The translations under genes were made by a program, and so were the position numbers. Below, one piece after another: positions 24,949 through 36,283 of a stretch of 64,000 bases of DNA; positions within the stretch are counted from its first letter, which is position 1, and each line of letters starts with the position of its first letter. The notes beneath the pieces were generated by a model that had not been told where the DNA came from, made no database searches, and worked only from the letters and a program-made list of their open reading frames with translations. The DNA lies in the NCBI RefSeq assembly GCF_947623445.1, contig NC_135242.1:3596001-3660000 (forward strand). The letters are read 5' to 3'. This DNA comes from Clavelina lepadiformis. Lineage: Eukaryota > Chordata > Ascidiacea > Aplousobranchia > Clavelinidae.

Positions 24949-26380
24949 GGTCTGCGTATTTGACTTTATTAACTTATCCCCAATTTCCAGTGATTATTTG
25001 GGCATTTTACCAGCCTTGGATTATTGCAGTTTACGGTACCTTCCATTTAAAGCTGAGATCTCCAACCTGTTGTGCATTTCAGTTCTGTGATCTTTGGCAT
25101 AACAAAGTAAACTTGTTCAATATTTCCATGAATTCAAGTACTTTGTGCACAATTTTGTTGCAAATTTTTTGCTGGTAATTATGTTAAAATAGCCAATATA
25201 ATGCAGGGCATTTATCCTGTAACATTATTAAGTGAACACCCACTGGCATTCTGAGAACTTATGATTATAAATGACCTAAACCACAGATAATTTGAGCAGT
25301 GTGTACCATGAAATTTGTGAATTTTCTTTTTAGATTGGTTGTGGTATCTCTGTATTGCTTATATCTCTGTATACTACCACCTCTCTTAGAGACCTCATAA
25401 TTATCTTCACAGCTATGTGCAATTTTTAGAGAAAGCAATTAAAAATGGCTATGTCAAGCATATGTCACCATGGAAAGATAGATTTTTTACCACACACCAC
25501 ATTTGTGGTGTATTTAGATTAAACTGGTTTGAATTGTGCTTCACTCTGTTGATTGTAAATTTTTGTTGTTGATTGACTTCTATGGAATGTGCCGAGTTAA
25601 GATGTGATTGTTAGTAGGCCGGTGTTGCAATTTGCAACATTCTTGGATTTGTTTGTGCATAGTAACAACCACCAATTTCCTATTTATATTGTTGTAAAAA
25701 TTTGTTAAATAAATTTACACTTCAAAAGGGAAGGAATTTCATCCTCACTGAAACTTTGGAAGTGAAACTAAGAATAGATCTTGTAACGCTAATGTTCACT
25801 TTCATTTTTTCGGTATCAGCTTGAGAACTTATTGGAGTTGCCACACCTCACATAGCTTTTTGTATTTGCATAAAGTTCTTGTAATTATCAATACAGGGAT
25901 CTTAGCATTTTATGTCTGGCACTCTTCAAAATTCTTCTAAGGCTCAGTTTGTACACCTGTCTTTGGTAGCAGTTTCTTGAGGTTGGTCATGTCTTAACTA
26001 GGCATATTATTGAATACAGGTTTATTCATTTATTGCATGATGCTGGCAAACAGGCTCCTTTGAAAAGTCAAATTCATTAACAGTGTTCACCTTTTTACTA
26101 AATGAAAGAAGTACCTATTTTAACTTAAATACTATTAAAATGCTTTAAAGCTATTCACTAAACATTTTTGTGTAGCCCCATATAATTGATATATATATAC
26201 AATAATTTAAGATTTAGTCACCTTCCCTACATATGTAGACTATTTTGCAGTGTTAGACATGTTTCCCTGATGAGAACGCATTTTTCAACAATGAGTGTTG
26301 GTGTATTTGTTTATTTTACAGTTGTCCATATTAATGTTTTAAAATTGTTTTGAAGTAAAAGTGCTGACTTTGAAAATAGG
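24949..26380. other. Upstream region of the CAPZA gene
   Basis: No coding region was recognised. The last bases before the CAPZA start (GAAAATAG then G then ATG) look like a splice acceptor one base ahead of the start codon, so an upstream untranslated exon or spliced-leader addition is likely. Confidence 0.4.
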
Positions 26381-29250
26381 ATGGATGATTATGGAGAGCA
26401 GATCAGTGATAGTGAGAAGGTGGTAATACTAATCATGATAAAATAGTTTTATGTTTATAACTCAAAATGTTTATTCTGCTACAACTTAAAACTTCTTAAT
26501 TAAAGTTTCAGTGCTTCGCGAATAAGTTTATGCTCATGTTTGTTTTTGATCTGTAGTGAGCTCATAACGCCAACACTGGTGTTTTTCCAAATGTTGTCTT
26601 TCTTATCCAGCTGTATTTGTGATTTTGTTCGTGTGATAATGTTAATATTTCACGGAGATACCTTGGGCACCCTTACTATTGAGAATTTAAAATATCTCAG
26701 CTACATGTAGTTCATGAAACATAATGAAAGTAAATAACAGCAATAAATGTTTCAGGCACGTATTGCCCACGATTTTATTATCCACTCACCACCCGGTGAG
26801 GTTGAGACTGTCATGAAAGGTAAGCTCCAGTGCACAGTTATGTTACGGTATTTGTTAAGTGAAAAATTAACCTAAACTTTTAACACTTTCTCGTAGATGT
26901 TCGCACACTTTTAAACAATGACAATACATTTGTTGATGGTATGATGAGGTAAGTTGAATTTTGTCCTCGACTAAGAAGAGAACATATTTAGTTTTTCTTT
27001 TACATCAAACAGGTCCATCATTACTTAAATGTTAGCTTGGTAAGTCTTAGCCACTACAACGATTTCCTTATTATTTCACCAAAATTTTGTTAAAACAGTG
27101 CCCTTACCAAGTATCGCATGGACCAGTTCTCGCCTGTATCTGTGGACGATGGGTCTGTTTTAATCACGAATCATGGCAAGCTTGACGAGGGAAGATTTCT
27201 TGACCCAAAGTCACAACGATCATTCAAGTGAATAACACAATATACTGTGATTTGCCGTATGTTATTTGTACAGCTTCGTTAGGCTCTGTCTTGCCTGTAT
27301 GAGTGTGCATCGTACCAATTACATCATTAGCTATGAGTTATTGAAATTTAATTGGTGCTGTGTTGTGGTAAGTTGCTAATATCTGTGGAACAGGAAAAGA
27401 TCATGCATGGTCTTGTTTTTCAGGTATAATGTTTCATCGAAGAGTGCCAGCGATGTGCAACAGGAGCAGGTTGATTCATCGGTTGAAGGATGGAGGAGCG
27501 AAATAGAAAACAGCATTAAAGACTACATCAAGAATTATTACCCAAATGGTGTCTGTACAGTAAGTGGACAAGACTAAGTATATTTTAAAAAGTGCATGAT
27601 TAAGTATACTTAGCTAATTTGTATTCTTTATGAAAGACCTGCATTTTATAGAGGTCAGATATATGTCAGCTTTTATGAAAATGTTTATCTCCAATAATTT
27701 CATTTATGCTTGCATATTGGGGAGTAGCTTTAACTCTATATCAGCTGTAATTTTATGAATTCTTTGTAATGTTTCAATGATGTGAAGATGGATCTGGTTT
27801 TAGGTCTACGGTAATTCTGGAGACGGCGGTGAAAGTGTGATAATTGTATGCATCGAAGATCATAAATTCAGCCCAGAAAATTTCTGGAATGGGCGATGGA
27901 GGTCAGAGTGGCACGTGACCATCGATGGAGGCAATGCCAAAGTTGTTGGATTATTGAAAACCCAGGTGTGACATTTCGGTCATAAACACTGCTTCAGTTG
28001 GAATTGTGTACAACAGCAGTAACATGAACAGTTTGATCAATTTTACATCATTGACTGAATATTGAGCATCAGTTGTGTTGTGCCATACTGTTAGCGCCAC
28101 ATAATTATGTTTATTACTCACGCAGAAGCGATATGTTTTAGGTGCATTATTATGAAGATGGCAATGTGCAGTTGGTAAGCCAGAAGGAATGCAAAGACAA
28201 CTTAACTGTTTCTGTGAGTAAACAACCAAGTTATTGGCGTTTGATTGTGAGGAGTAGACAGTACATTTTCATTTCTGAGACTTACTGTTGAAACAACTGC
28301 TTTGAGTCTCCACTTCAAAGAATATCCAAATATCACATATATCCTTATTTTTTCATGGACCTATCGATAGATATGCATCTATCTATTCATGTCCATGTAT
28401 TTTACGACAACATAAATTTCCATATTTATAAATCTATCTGCATAGTAACATTGCACTAACTGTGCACAGTATGATCCCCGGTATTATTACACAGGAACTT
28501 CCTTTAATTGAGTATTGTTTTGTTCAAAGGAAATAGATTATTTGTTAAAGTGTTAGTCTTAGTACAATGATGTGCTGCTGCAATGTGTAATACTTGACAG
28601 TACTTTAGATCTCTTAATGTACAAAATGTAGCAGAAATAATGGAATATTCAACATGAAATGAAGTGAATAATTTTTTGTTAACAATTTTTTCATTATTTT
28701 CAGTCTGAGAAGCAAATTGCTGACGATGTTGCGAAGTTACTGGCAAAGTGTGAATTTGATTATCAGGTAATGATTTCCGCATGCCGCTACATTCAGATAA
28801 AACTAAACATGATTTTAGCATTGTTTTACAAGTCCCAGAATTATTTGCACACCCGGCGCCCTATATTTGGGCTACGAGCCATGGCTTGACAGACGCTGCA
28901 TGAGCATTGCTGTCTTAAATAGAGTAGCTAGCCTAGGTTTTTATTTCTAATGTCTCTGAAAAAGATGGCTAAGGAATAAATCTGCACTGTAACCAACTAA
29001 CCAGTTTTTGTGTTAGTTGCATTAGGCGTCAAAGTATAGCCCTCAATAAAGCAGATGTGTTTTCTCAAAAATTTTTCATAATCATTTTAATAAACGTTTT
29101 ACACACCTTTAGAATGCGATCATCGACAACTACAGGTCAATGTCCACGACCACTTTCAAAGCTCTGCGGCGCCAGCTGCCGGTCACTCGAACCAGGATTG
29201 ATTGGAACAAGATACTCGGATATCAGATCGGCAAGGAGATCGGAAAGTGA
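26381..29250 (+). CDS. CAPZA: F-actin capping protein subunit alpha (CapZ alpha)
   Basis: Nine exons give a complete 284-residue protein, close to the 286 of vertebrate CAPZA: 26381-26419, 26756-26819, 26897-26948, 27099-27227, 27424-27559, 27804-27965, 28142-28213, 28704-28766 and 29113-29250. All junctions are GT-AG and in frame. Recognisable family segments are [26 protein letters not shown], the [10 protein letters not shown] signature, [13 protein letters not shown], and the C-terminal [13 protein letters not shown] then IDWNKI. With the beta subunit it forms the heterodimer that caps actin filament barbed ends in the cytoplasm. The last residues ([10 protein letters not shown]) lie in the C-terminal tentacle region that contacts actin. 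A possible AATAAA lies at 29849-29854. Confidence 0.96.
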
Positions 29251-31115
29251 GAGGACAAAGAAAAGTTTCGCTTCGAAGAAAAACAATGATGTTTTAACAT
29301 CGTTCATGCCACACACGATTATATAGAAAATTAACGTCGGCGCTTTTAGCGTAACAGCTTTTCTTTATCAACCTAATCTATGACGCAGTTAAGTTTCATG
29401 TACCCAGCTTATCGTTTGCTTGTCTAGTGATTCTCGAATGTTCTAATGACGTAACATGATTTTACTATTATACGATTATAAGGATTCCCGATACAGCGCT
29501 ACTGTCATTTCTTTCCTTAGTTTTGGAGGCTTTGTAACCAAGAAAATTTCCGTTTCTTCCAAACACCTGTTATGACGTAATGTTGACGTCATGTGTGCTA
29601 GGTGACCAGAATTTGACGTCTATAGTTGGCTTCGTCTTGATAACGTAATACTTTCTGTTACGTTTCTCCCCGTTACATTTTCGTGCTATGCGACAGTGCA
29701 TCGTCATCCAATGTCAAGTCATTCTGGCGTAAGCGCATACGTCATACTTTCTCACCACGTCGTAATAGTTGACGACATTTGCTGTCCTCCTGTGCAGAGT
29801 ATTTATGCCCTTAATCACTGATTCGTAATCCCGCTTATATTCTTATTAAATAAACTAGCGAGATGATCACAGTTGTTTCATCATGATGACGTCAAAGTGT
29901 GCATAGGATGACGTGTTTTGCATGATTGTCGAAAACAATGTATTCTAGGTAAACGATTGCAAAGGGCAGTCTAGGTTAGTGTTTCTGTTAAACTCCAGCC
30001 AGCGCAATTTGATAAGTGAATGCAATAATATGGCAACTAATTTGCCCATCTTGGCTCAGAATAAAGCTTTGAGATTATACAGAGAGATTTTAGTTGAGAG
30101 AGCTGTGCCACGGACGTGCAGCTTGAGACAACCAATGTAGAAATCTAGCGATGAAAACTTCAATGTATTTCAAAAGTCGTCACGAAAACGCATTAGCATA
30201 ATGTTTTGTGGACAACAACGTTCATATTTGAAATGCATGATTGTTCCAGCTCTGACTGCTGTGACGATTGATACTGTTCTGACGTAAACAGGCTCAGGCC
30301 AAAGTTATCTATCAATTACCCACACAACATCATGATTTTCGAGACTTATTAGAACCGCAACCTTGAGTATGATGGATTTCTGTTACTGATACTCATGAAG
30401 ACTGTACAAAGCTAAAAGCTTTCGTTTTTGACAGCTTAAAACACTTACCACTGACCTCTGATTACTGCAATCTGGTGTCATCACTCCATGGTAAGAAAAA
30501 CTGTTGACCATATTTTTTGTTCTAAGTTTTATTTTAAAATGAGAAAAATCAAACGTGCGTCACAACACAGTAATATGCAGACTTACTGCACATGCTTATG
30601 ACGAGTAACAGGCAACAAAACTGTTGGTGATAACGTTGCAAGAGCAGTCAAAATAGTTGCACAATAGCCAACAAAAACGATAGGTGTCGAAAAAAAGTTT
30701 AAATCGCAGCACATCACATTTTAACTTGTTATTATAAAAATTGCTTTCTTTAAACTTTCACTTCTACACAAGCAAATAAGATTGTTTTTGCAAACATCAC
30801 CATTTTGACGTTAAACCACTATCCCATATATACAAGTATTGCTGTTTAGTGTGAAGTAACCACAAGCACTTATGCATCCAAGGAAGCATCCTGGCATTGC
30901 ATTGTCCAACAGCCATAACCACACTGGTACGTCCAAAACAGTCCGTAACAATTTCACTATACGAGGGTAAATCCTTAATAATACATAGTGCATGGTTTTG
31001 GGCATTTGACATGCTAATCATTATAATGTCAAGGTAATTAATGTGTTTGACGACATGAGCAAAAAGAACTGTAACTTGGCAAATAAAATAAAACCTGATG
31101 CTGAAGGGAGCGTTT
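29251..31115. other. Intergenic between CAPZA and FAM32A
   Basis: No gene was recognised. The two genes are convergent. The minus-strand open frame at 30797-31189 overlaps the FAM32A 3' end in another frame and has no family signature. Confidence 0.4.
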
Positions 31116-31475
31116 CTACTTGGTCCAACTGACTTTCGGTATGTCATAGTGCTCAGACAAGGCATCGAGGTTCCGGTTAAATTCTTCAACTCTGTCTCTG
31201 TGAGTGGTTGAAGCTCGCTTTATAATACGATCTGTCTGTCTCTTGTCTTGTTTTTCTTTAAACCTTCGTTCTGCTGGAGTCAATTTGTCATATTTCACCT
31301 TTGTCTTTTCTGATTCCGTTTTTTTCTCGACGGCGTCGATTCGTACTTGCTCCATTTTCTTTTTATCTTTCTTCTTCTTCTTCTTTTTTTTCTTTTCAAC
31401 TTTTCCGCTTCCACCCTTAAACTTCAAAGGTCGCTTTTGGATCGAATCAAAATCGTATTCATTTTTACAGGACAT
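31116..31475 (-). CDS. FAM32A: FAM32A-like nuclear protein
   Basis: A single uninterrupted exon of 119 codons. The N-terminus has the family's basic RPLKFKGG followed by a long lysine run, and the C-terminus carries the strongly conserved family tail: RIIKRASTTHRDRVEEFNR, then HYDIPKVSWTK ending at the stop. Human FAM32A is 112 residues and associates with the late spliceosome (C complex), where its C-terminus reaches toward the active site; the same role is plausible here by homology. The lysine-rich stretch is a likely nuclear localisation signal. No intron is needed, since the ATG at 31475 begins a frame matching the family's full length. The lysine tract is encoded by an AAG/AAA-rich run. 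Confidence 0.95.
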   Translation of the reverse strand: MSCKNEYDFDSIQKRPLKFKGGSGKVEKKKKKKKKKDKKKMEQVRIDAVEKKTESEKTKVKYDKLTPAERRFKEKQDKRQTDRIIKRASTTHRDRVEEFNRNLDALSEHYDIPKVSWTK

Positions 31476-31724
31476 ACTGAGGTTCTGTCAACCTTACAAG
31501 AACTACTACATTCTGAAAAATACTAAAACATTTTAGTCATCAATTCAAAACTATGGCATCTCTAAAAAATATTATATATATAATACAGTTTGGTTTATCT
31601 TCTTTTCACTTTTACCATTTCAGACTTTTATTCACTTAAATGAAGGAAAAAGAAAAATCCAAGAACCACAGAAATTAACAACCCTAGCAAGTTTCCTACT
31701 TGCGGACCAAGTGTATTACAGTTT
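31476..31724. other. Short spacer upstream of FAM32A
   Basis: Spacer between FAM32A and the THAP-like fragment, both on the minus strand. It presumably holds the FAM32A promoter. A short TATATATA stretch lies near 31573. Confidence 0.3.
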
Positions 31725-32094
31725 TTAAATTATTAAAATTAATAACAGCCTTTCGCACTTCTCAGTGTTCATCATTGTATAGTTCAAAAGATTTTCTGTA
31801 CATTTTTGGACATTGTCACCTCGACTAAGTTTATTTCTATTCATGTTTAGGACGCGCAAAACCCAAGCTTGAGCAAGATTGTTAATAAAACATGTTGCAA
31901 ATGCTTTCATGTTTTGAGCGGAGTTATCCTGCAAATTTATAGCAATATTCGTCAACGATGAAGGTTTCTGTCCTACATGTGTAGGTTTAAGCCCTGGCAA
32001 ATTCAAACAAGGTTTTGCCCCACAAGGTAACACCGCCTTTTTGTTGCGTTTTAATATATCATCTGGCAGAAAATGAGCCTCACACATAACAGCC
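31725..32094 (-). pseudogene. THAP-domain fragment (C-terminal half of zinc finger)
   Basis: After an acceptor (ATCCCCAG) the minus strand encodes CEAHFLPDDI, then GAKPCLNLPG. This matches the last part of a THAP C2CH zinc finger: the final C-x2-H ligands with Phe, followed by the G-A-x-P box. The remaining 90 or so residues have no family I can name. The first CxxC half and the conserved Trp should lie upstream. A nearby stretch at about 32151-32300 could encode them but contains stops and joins in the wrong phase. It may be a decayed THAP gene or a transposase-derived piece, or its first exon may lie further upstream. Confidence 0.4.
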
Positions 32095-33413
32095 CTGGGG
32101 ATATTGTGACATCAACTGAACTAAGTACGACCTTTATTTATGGAGCATTACCTTTATCTTATCAGCCCACTTATAATCTCTCATGTTCATAAGAAACTTT
32201 CTTAGATATTGTCTGTGCTGCCTTTCAGTTTCATTCCTTGCAAGCATTGATCTTTTATATCCAGTAGTTCATGCTTATGCCCAAGAACACGTCACTATGG
32301 CACACATTGATCCATTGGGAGACATGTTCTTTGAAGTAAACCAAACAATCCTAACAATTTTAAAACTTTTTTGCGTATAAAAAGTTGTAGCAAACCTAGC
32401 AAACATTTCACTGCCTTTACAGTCAACCAAAAACTTGTATGTTTTGGTCTTGTTTACGAACTATACGAAAAGAAAAAAGTTTGTGAGAATAGCAAAAACA
32501 GTCAATACTTGAGAAAAATGTTTGATTTGGCACATCATTTTCGACTATTTTCCCCAAAATAGTAAATTGAATTAATGGGCATTACTTAAATCTGTAAAAA
32601 TTTTTGAACAAAATTCAATATTTATATATATACTGTGTTTTTATAGCCTGATTAAGAAATGTTTCGACTTTGAAATCTGTATCATTTATAGCTTTTAAGA
32701 AATGAAATTTTTCCCCTATGGGACAAAGCTCGGAGCACTTTGTTAAGCACTTTAGCAAGACAAACCCTAGTCACTGGTGCCTATTGTTCAAAGTTGTTCA
32801 TATGGTATATGGTTGTTTTTGTAAAATCATCGAGTTTTCTTACAGATTTATTAAAGAACTAAAATACAGTAAACAAAAGTGTACTGAAATTATCCTGATG
32901 TTACTTTAGCACTTATTACACATAACTTTCAAACAAATCCTTTTAAAAATTTTATTGAAAATCTTACATAAATATGACAGCAGGTATATCGTTTTATGAC
33001 TTAGGCAAGTTAGGCCTACACTAAAAACATACATTAATTATAGGAACAAAGAGTAGGCTACAAAAAAGCAAAAAATTTTCTGCAACGTTATCACTATCAG
33101 GCGTGAATTTAATACTGCTCAAAACAATTTTTTTCTTCATCACAATGAGCCCTTGCATACTGATTACTGAACCCTAAGGAACAAGTTGTTTCCACAAACA
33201 GGTGCTGCCTGTGAAAGTTTAAATACGATTGCGCAAATGATATAGTTTGCAAATAAAACTCGACAAGTCAAGTGTTACCTGAAGCCAAGCCATAAGCTAT
33301 ACATATTGAAAGCTAAAACACCGTTTCTGTCCACAAGAAGCGTTTAAAATGTTTAAAAATTTGCTTCGGCCAAGGCAGAAAGGATGCGTTTGTAAACTTC
33401 ATTGCAAGTTATA
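32095..33413. other. Intergenic, no gene recognised
   Basis: AT-rich, with small open frames only. It may contain decayed upstream sequence of the THAP-like fragment. Confidence 0.35.
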
Positions 33414-33421
33414 CCTTAATG

Positions 33422-33749
33422 CAGTGGTTCTCAAACTGTGGTACGCGTACCACTAGCGGTACGCGAGAGCTTTTTAAGTGGTACCGCGTACCGCTGAACA
33501 TGATTTTCGATGTGCTGTGAGTAATGTGTTGCCCCGGATAGACAAGCTTGAGCAGAAGAAACAGTTGCATCTATTAAATTAAATTGTGTTTTCTTGCTAT
33601 TCATTGGTGTTATGATATAGTAATAACGGTAATAACTAATAAATACCGGTACATTTGAGTAAAATAAGTCATTCAGGAGCCAGGTGGTACGCAGTGTAGC
33701 AAAAAAACGAATGAGTGGTACGCGATCGCAAAAAGTTTGAGAAACACTG
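33422..33749. mobile_element. hAT-type MITE, 328 bp, perfect 8-bp target duplication
   Basis: The left end begins CAGTGGTTCTCAAACT; the right end in reverse complement begins CAGTGTTTCTCAAACT. Both sides also carry a sub-terminal GGTACGCG motif. The target duplication CCTTAATG is exact at 33414-33421 and 33750-33757. No transposase is encoded. Confidence 0.92.
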
Positions 33750-33757
33750 CCTTAATG

Positions 33758-36283
33758 GTATTGTGACGATTACATCACGACTCACGAGTTGTTTTTGACA
33801 TGTTTGGAATTTAATTTGGGATATTGGAATTCAGTTGTTTACCAGACTTGAGTGTTCCTTAATGACGTCAGATAATTTCCTCGCTTGAACTAGTTTGCCA
33901 CATATATATACTGTTGTAATGTTTACGATCTTTCCCTTTTCCCTTTTACCGTCTCACGTGTTACTGAGCGCGATGTAACATTCCGCAAGCTTTGCCCGAA
34001 GGCGAAAGCCTTTGTGTTATAATAAATAAAATGGGAACTTTATAAGTTAGTAATTTGTATAGACAGAATCAAGCAACTAACAGCAAAGTCACGCAAATTT
34101 GAGAAATGAGAACTCATCCATCGAAGTAGAAGCAAAACAAGTTATCAACCATCTATCGTCCTCGCTCATATTCAAACAATAACCGCCAGCAAAATGCGGA
34201 CTTTATGACAGATATGTTCGTTGTGTAATACCTCACACGAGTAGTGCACAATCGAATTATTAAATGTCATAGTATGTACGAATGAAAGAACGTTTTCCTT
34301 TACTGATCACTTGATCAATTTACGCTGTGATTAACATAAACATAAACTGTGTCAAGCTAGCGAAAACCTTCTGGCAGACAATGCTTGCAATCTTGATGAC
34401 TGCTTTATCAAGTTGGCATAAAGCTTCTTACAAAATGAAGTGGGCCGACTATTTTTAATGAAAAGTTTAACGATAACATTCAAAGATAACAAACAAAATA
34501 TTAATTATTAAGAAAACATATCCTGCAGGACAAATGATTTTCCAACAACCCTGACTTGAAACCCTGTTCATTATGTTCAATGTTGTCTGTTGGTCTGTAG
34601 CGGCCATTAAAGCATTATCATTTTGTCGCTAGTTGACGCTCTTAAACCACGTTGCGTTTTCTGTAAAAACTTAGCATTTTAACTGCTGCATATATACGTT
34701 TGCCATTCGTTTTAATCTACCATTCTAGTTTTGTACTCTTGTAAGCTTTGAGCTCTCGAAGCAATAGTCCCCAGTAAAGCACAGATGAGCTTATCTATTA
34801 TTTATAGTAGGAACGAGGATACTAACAGCACTCTTCGGAGTCAGAAGTCAGATCTGCAGAATATACATCTCGAATTATAACAACCGAACAGCATAACCTC
34901 GCCATGGTATATTAAGCAATTCATACATTACAACCATTGCGTTTGACACGATTATGAAGTCCCCTTGGTATTAGCAATCATAAAAAAAGACTTAAAGTTT
35001 GAGAACGACGACCAAATTTGGCAAAGAACTTTACTCGAACCCATTCCTTTTTCGTCTCGGGAGCGACGCACTTTTTAAAATTTAAGAAAGGAATTATGAG
35101 CGCGTTCTATTTTGTGTGTTAACTGATCATTACTCTTTGTCGTAGAATAAACAAAGCTTTGAATGCAGCCTACACAGTAGCGCATAAAGTTTTAACTGGT
35201 TTGAAAGTAATTTCATGCAAACCGGAAAACAATTTGTTAAATGCAATTGCGATGTGTAGAGTTATGGTTACGTAATTATAAACGTAAGTAGCATTAAAAC
35301 ACTTTTGTACCGTTTTTTCATCAGCGTTCCTTTACCAATAAATGCCAACATCCGTAGAAGCGCTCGGTATATTTTTATCTATATCGCTTTATTCATAGCC
35401 TAACCAAGCCTTTATCCATTTTCCAAACAGGGAAGCCGTTTCTTTGTTTTTTTTTAAAGCTTTGTTGAGTCAAAAGTGTTGAATATTTTAATTTGCCTTT
35501 TGCAAAAGAAGCTCAAAAGGTCAAAGAGTTCGGGCACCGCTGTGTTAAAATGTTTTATTCTATGGCTTGGTAAAAACTAAAGTAATTAAAAATTAAGCGT
35601 TAAATTAAGGTAATAAATATTAAGGTAATAACTTTACCTTTTTAATGATATGATTTTAATGATTTTTATATGTTTGGGGTAATAACGACATTGTTTAAAT
35701 ATTCATACTTTGATTTGACCACAATTTAAAATTAATTTTATAAAACCGGAGTTTGTATTGCTCTCGGTAGGTTGCAAAGGAGATTCTTACTAACTAGTTG
35801 GCCTAACTACGATGGAAAAGGAACTGTTCTCTCAATGAAGGCATACTTAAATTGATTCGTTTGCTTGTGATACCGCCTTACCGATACTTTTGTTCTAGTA
35901 GAAAATCCAAAGCGCTACAGATTAAGTGAGTACGAGTTTATAACAAGTAAGAAATCATGATGCATGGAATATAGTTTGAAATATTTTACTTCATTTTTTC
36001 CAAACCTCTACTTTATGTAGGCCTACAGCCACAATGCTTATTGTAGAAAGTTCTCGCGACAAGCCGTAGTATTCATGTAGGGGAATTACCGTTAGTGAAA
36101 CATTAGTTGTTAACCAGGGATTTACACATTTATGTGTTTACTGTTTGCACTTGTTGCCAACGAAATACCAACAATGAAAAAAGGGGCTCTTGTTTACCTT
36201 GTAATAAACCGAATAGGTCTAATTTTTAAGTTTCAAAGCAGAAAGCAAGCAAAACCGCAGCAGCTAAGACTGGGTTTTGAAGA
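33758..36283. other. Upstream region of RLR copy A
   Basis: No coding sequence was recognised. This 2.5 kb presumably contains the promoter of RLR copy A. I could not identify an interferon-response or NF-kappaB-type site with confidence. Confidence 0.35.

Noticed and set aside
30797..31189. 130-codon minus-strand frame
   Set aside because: Overlaps the FAM32A 3' end in another frame; the FAM32A frame has clear conservation and this one does not.
32151..32300. Candidate first THAP exon on the minus strand
   Set aside because: Contains in-frame stops and its donor leaves the wrong phase for the fragment at 31725-32094.
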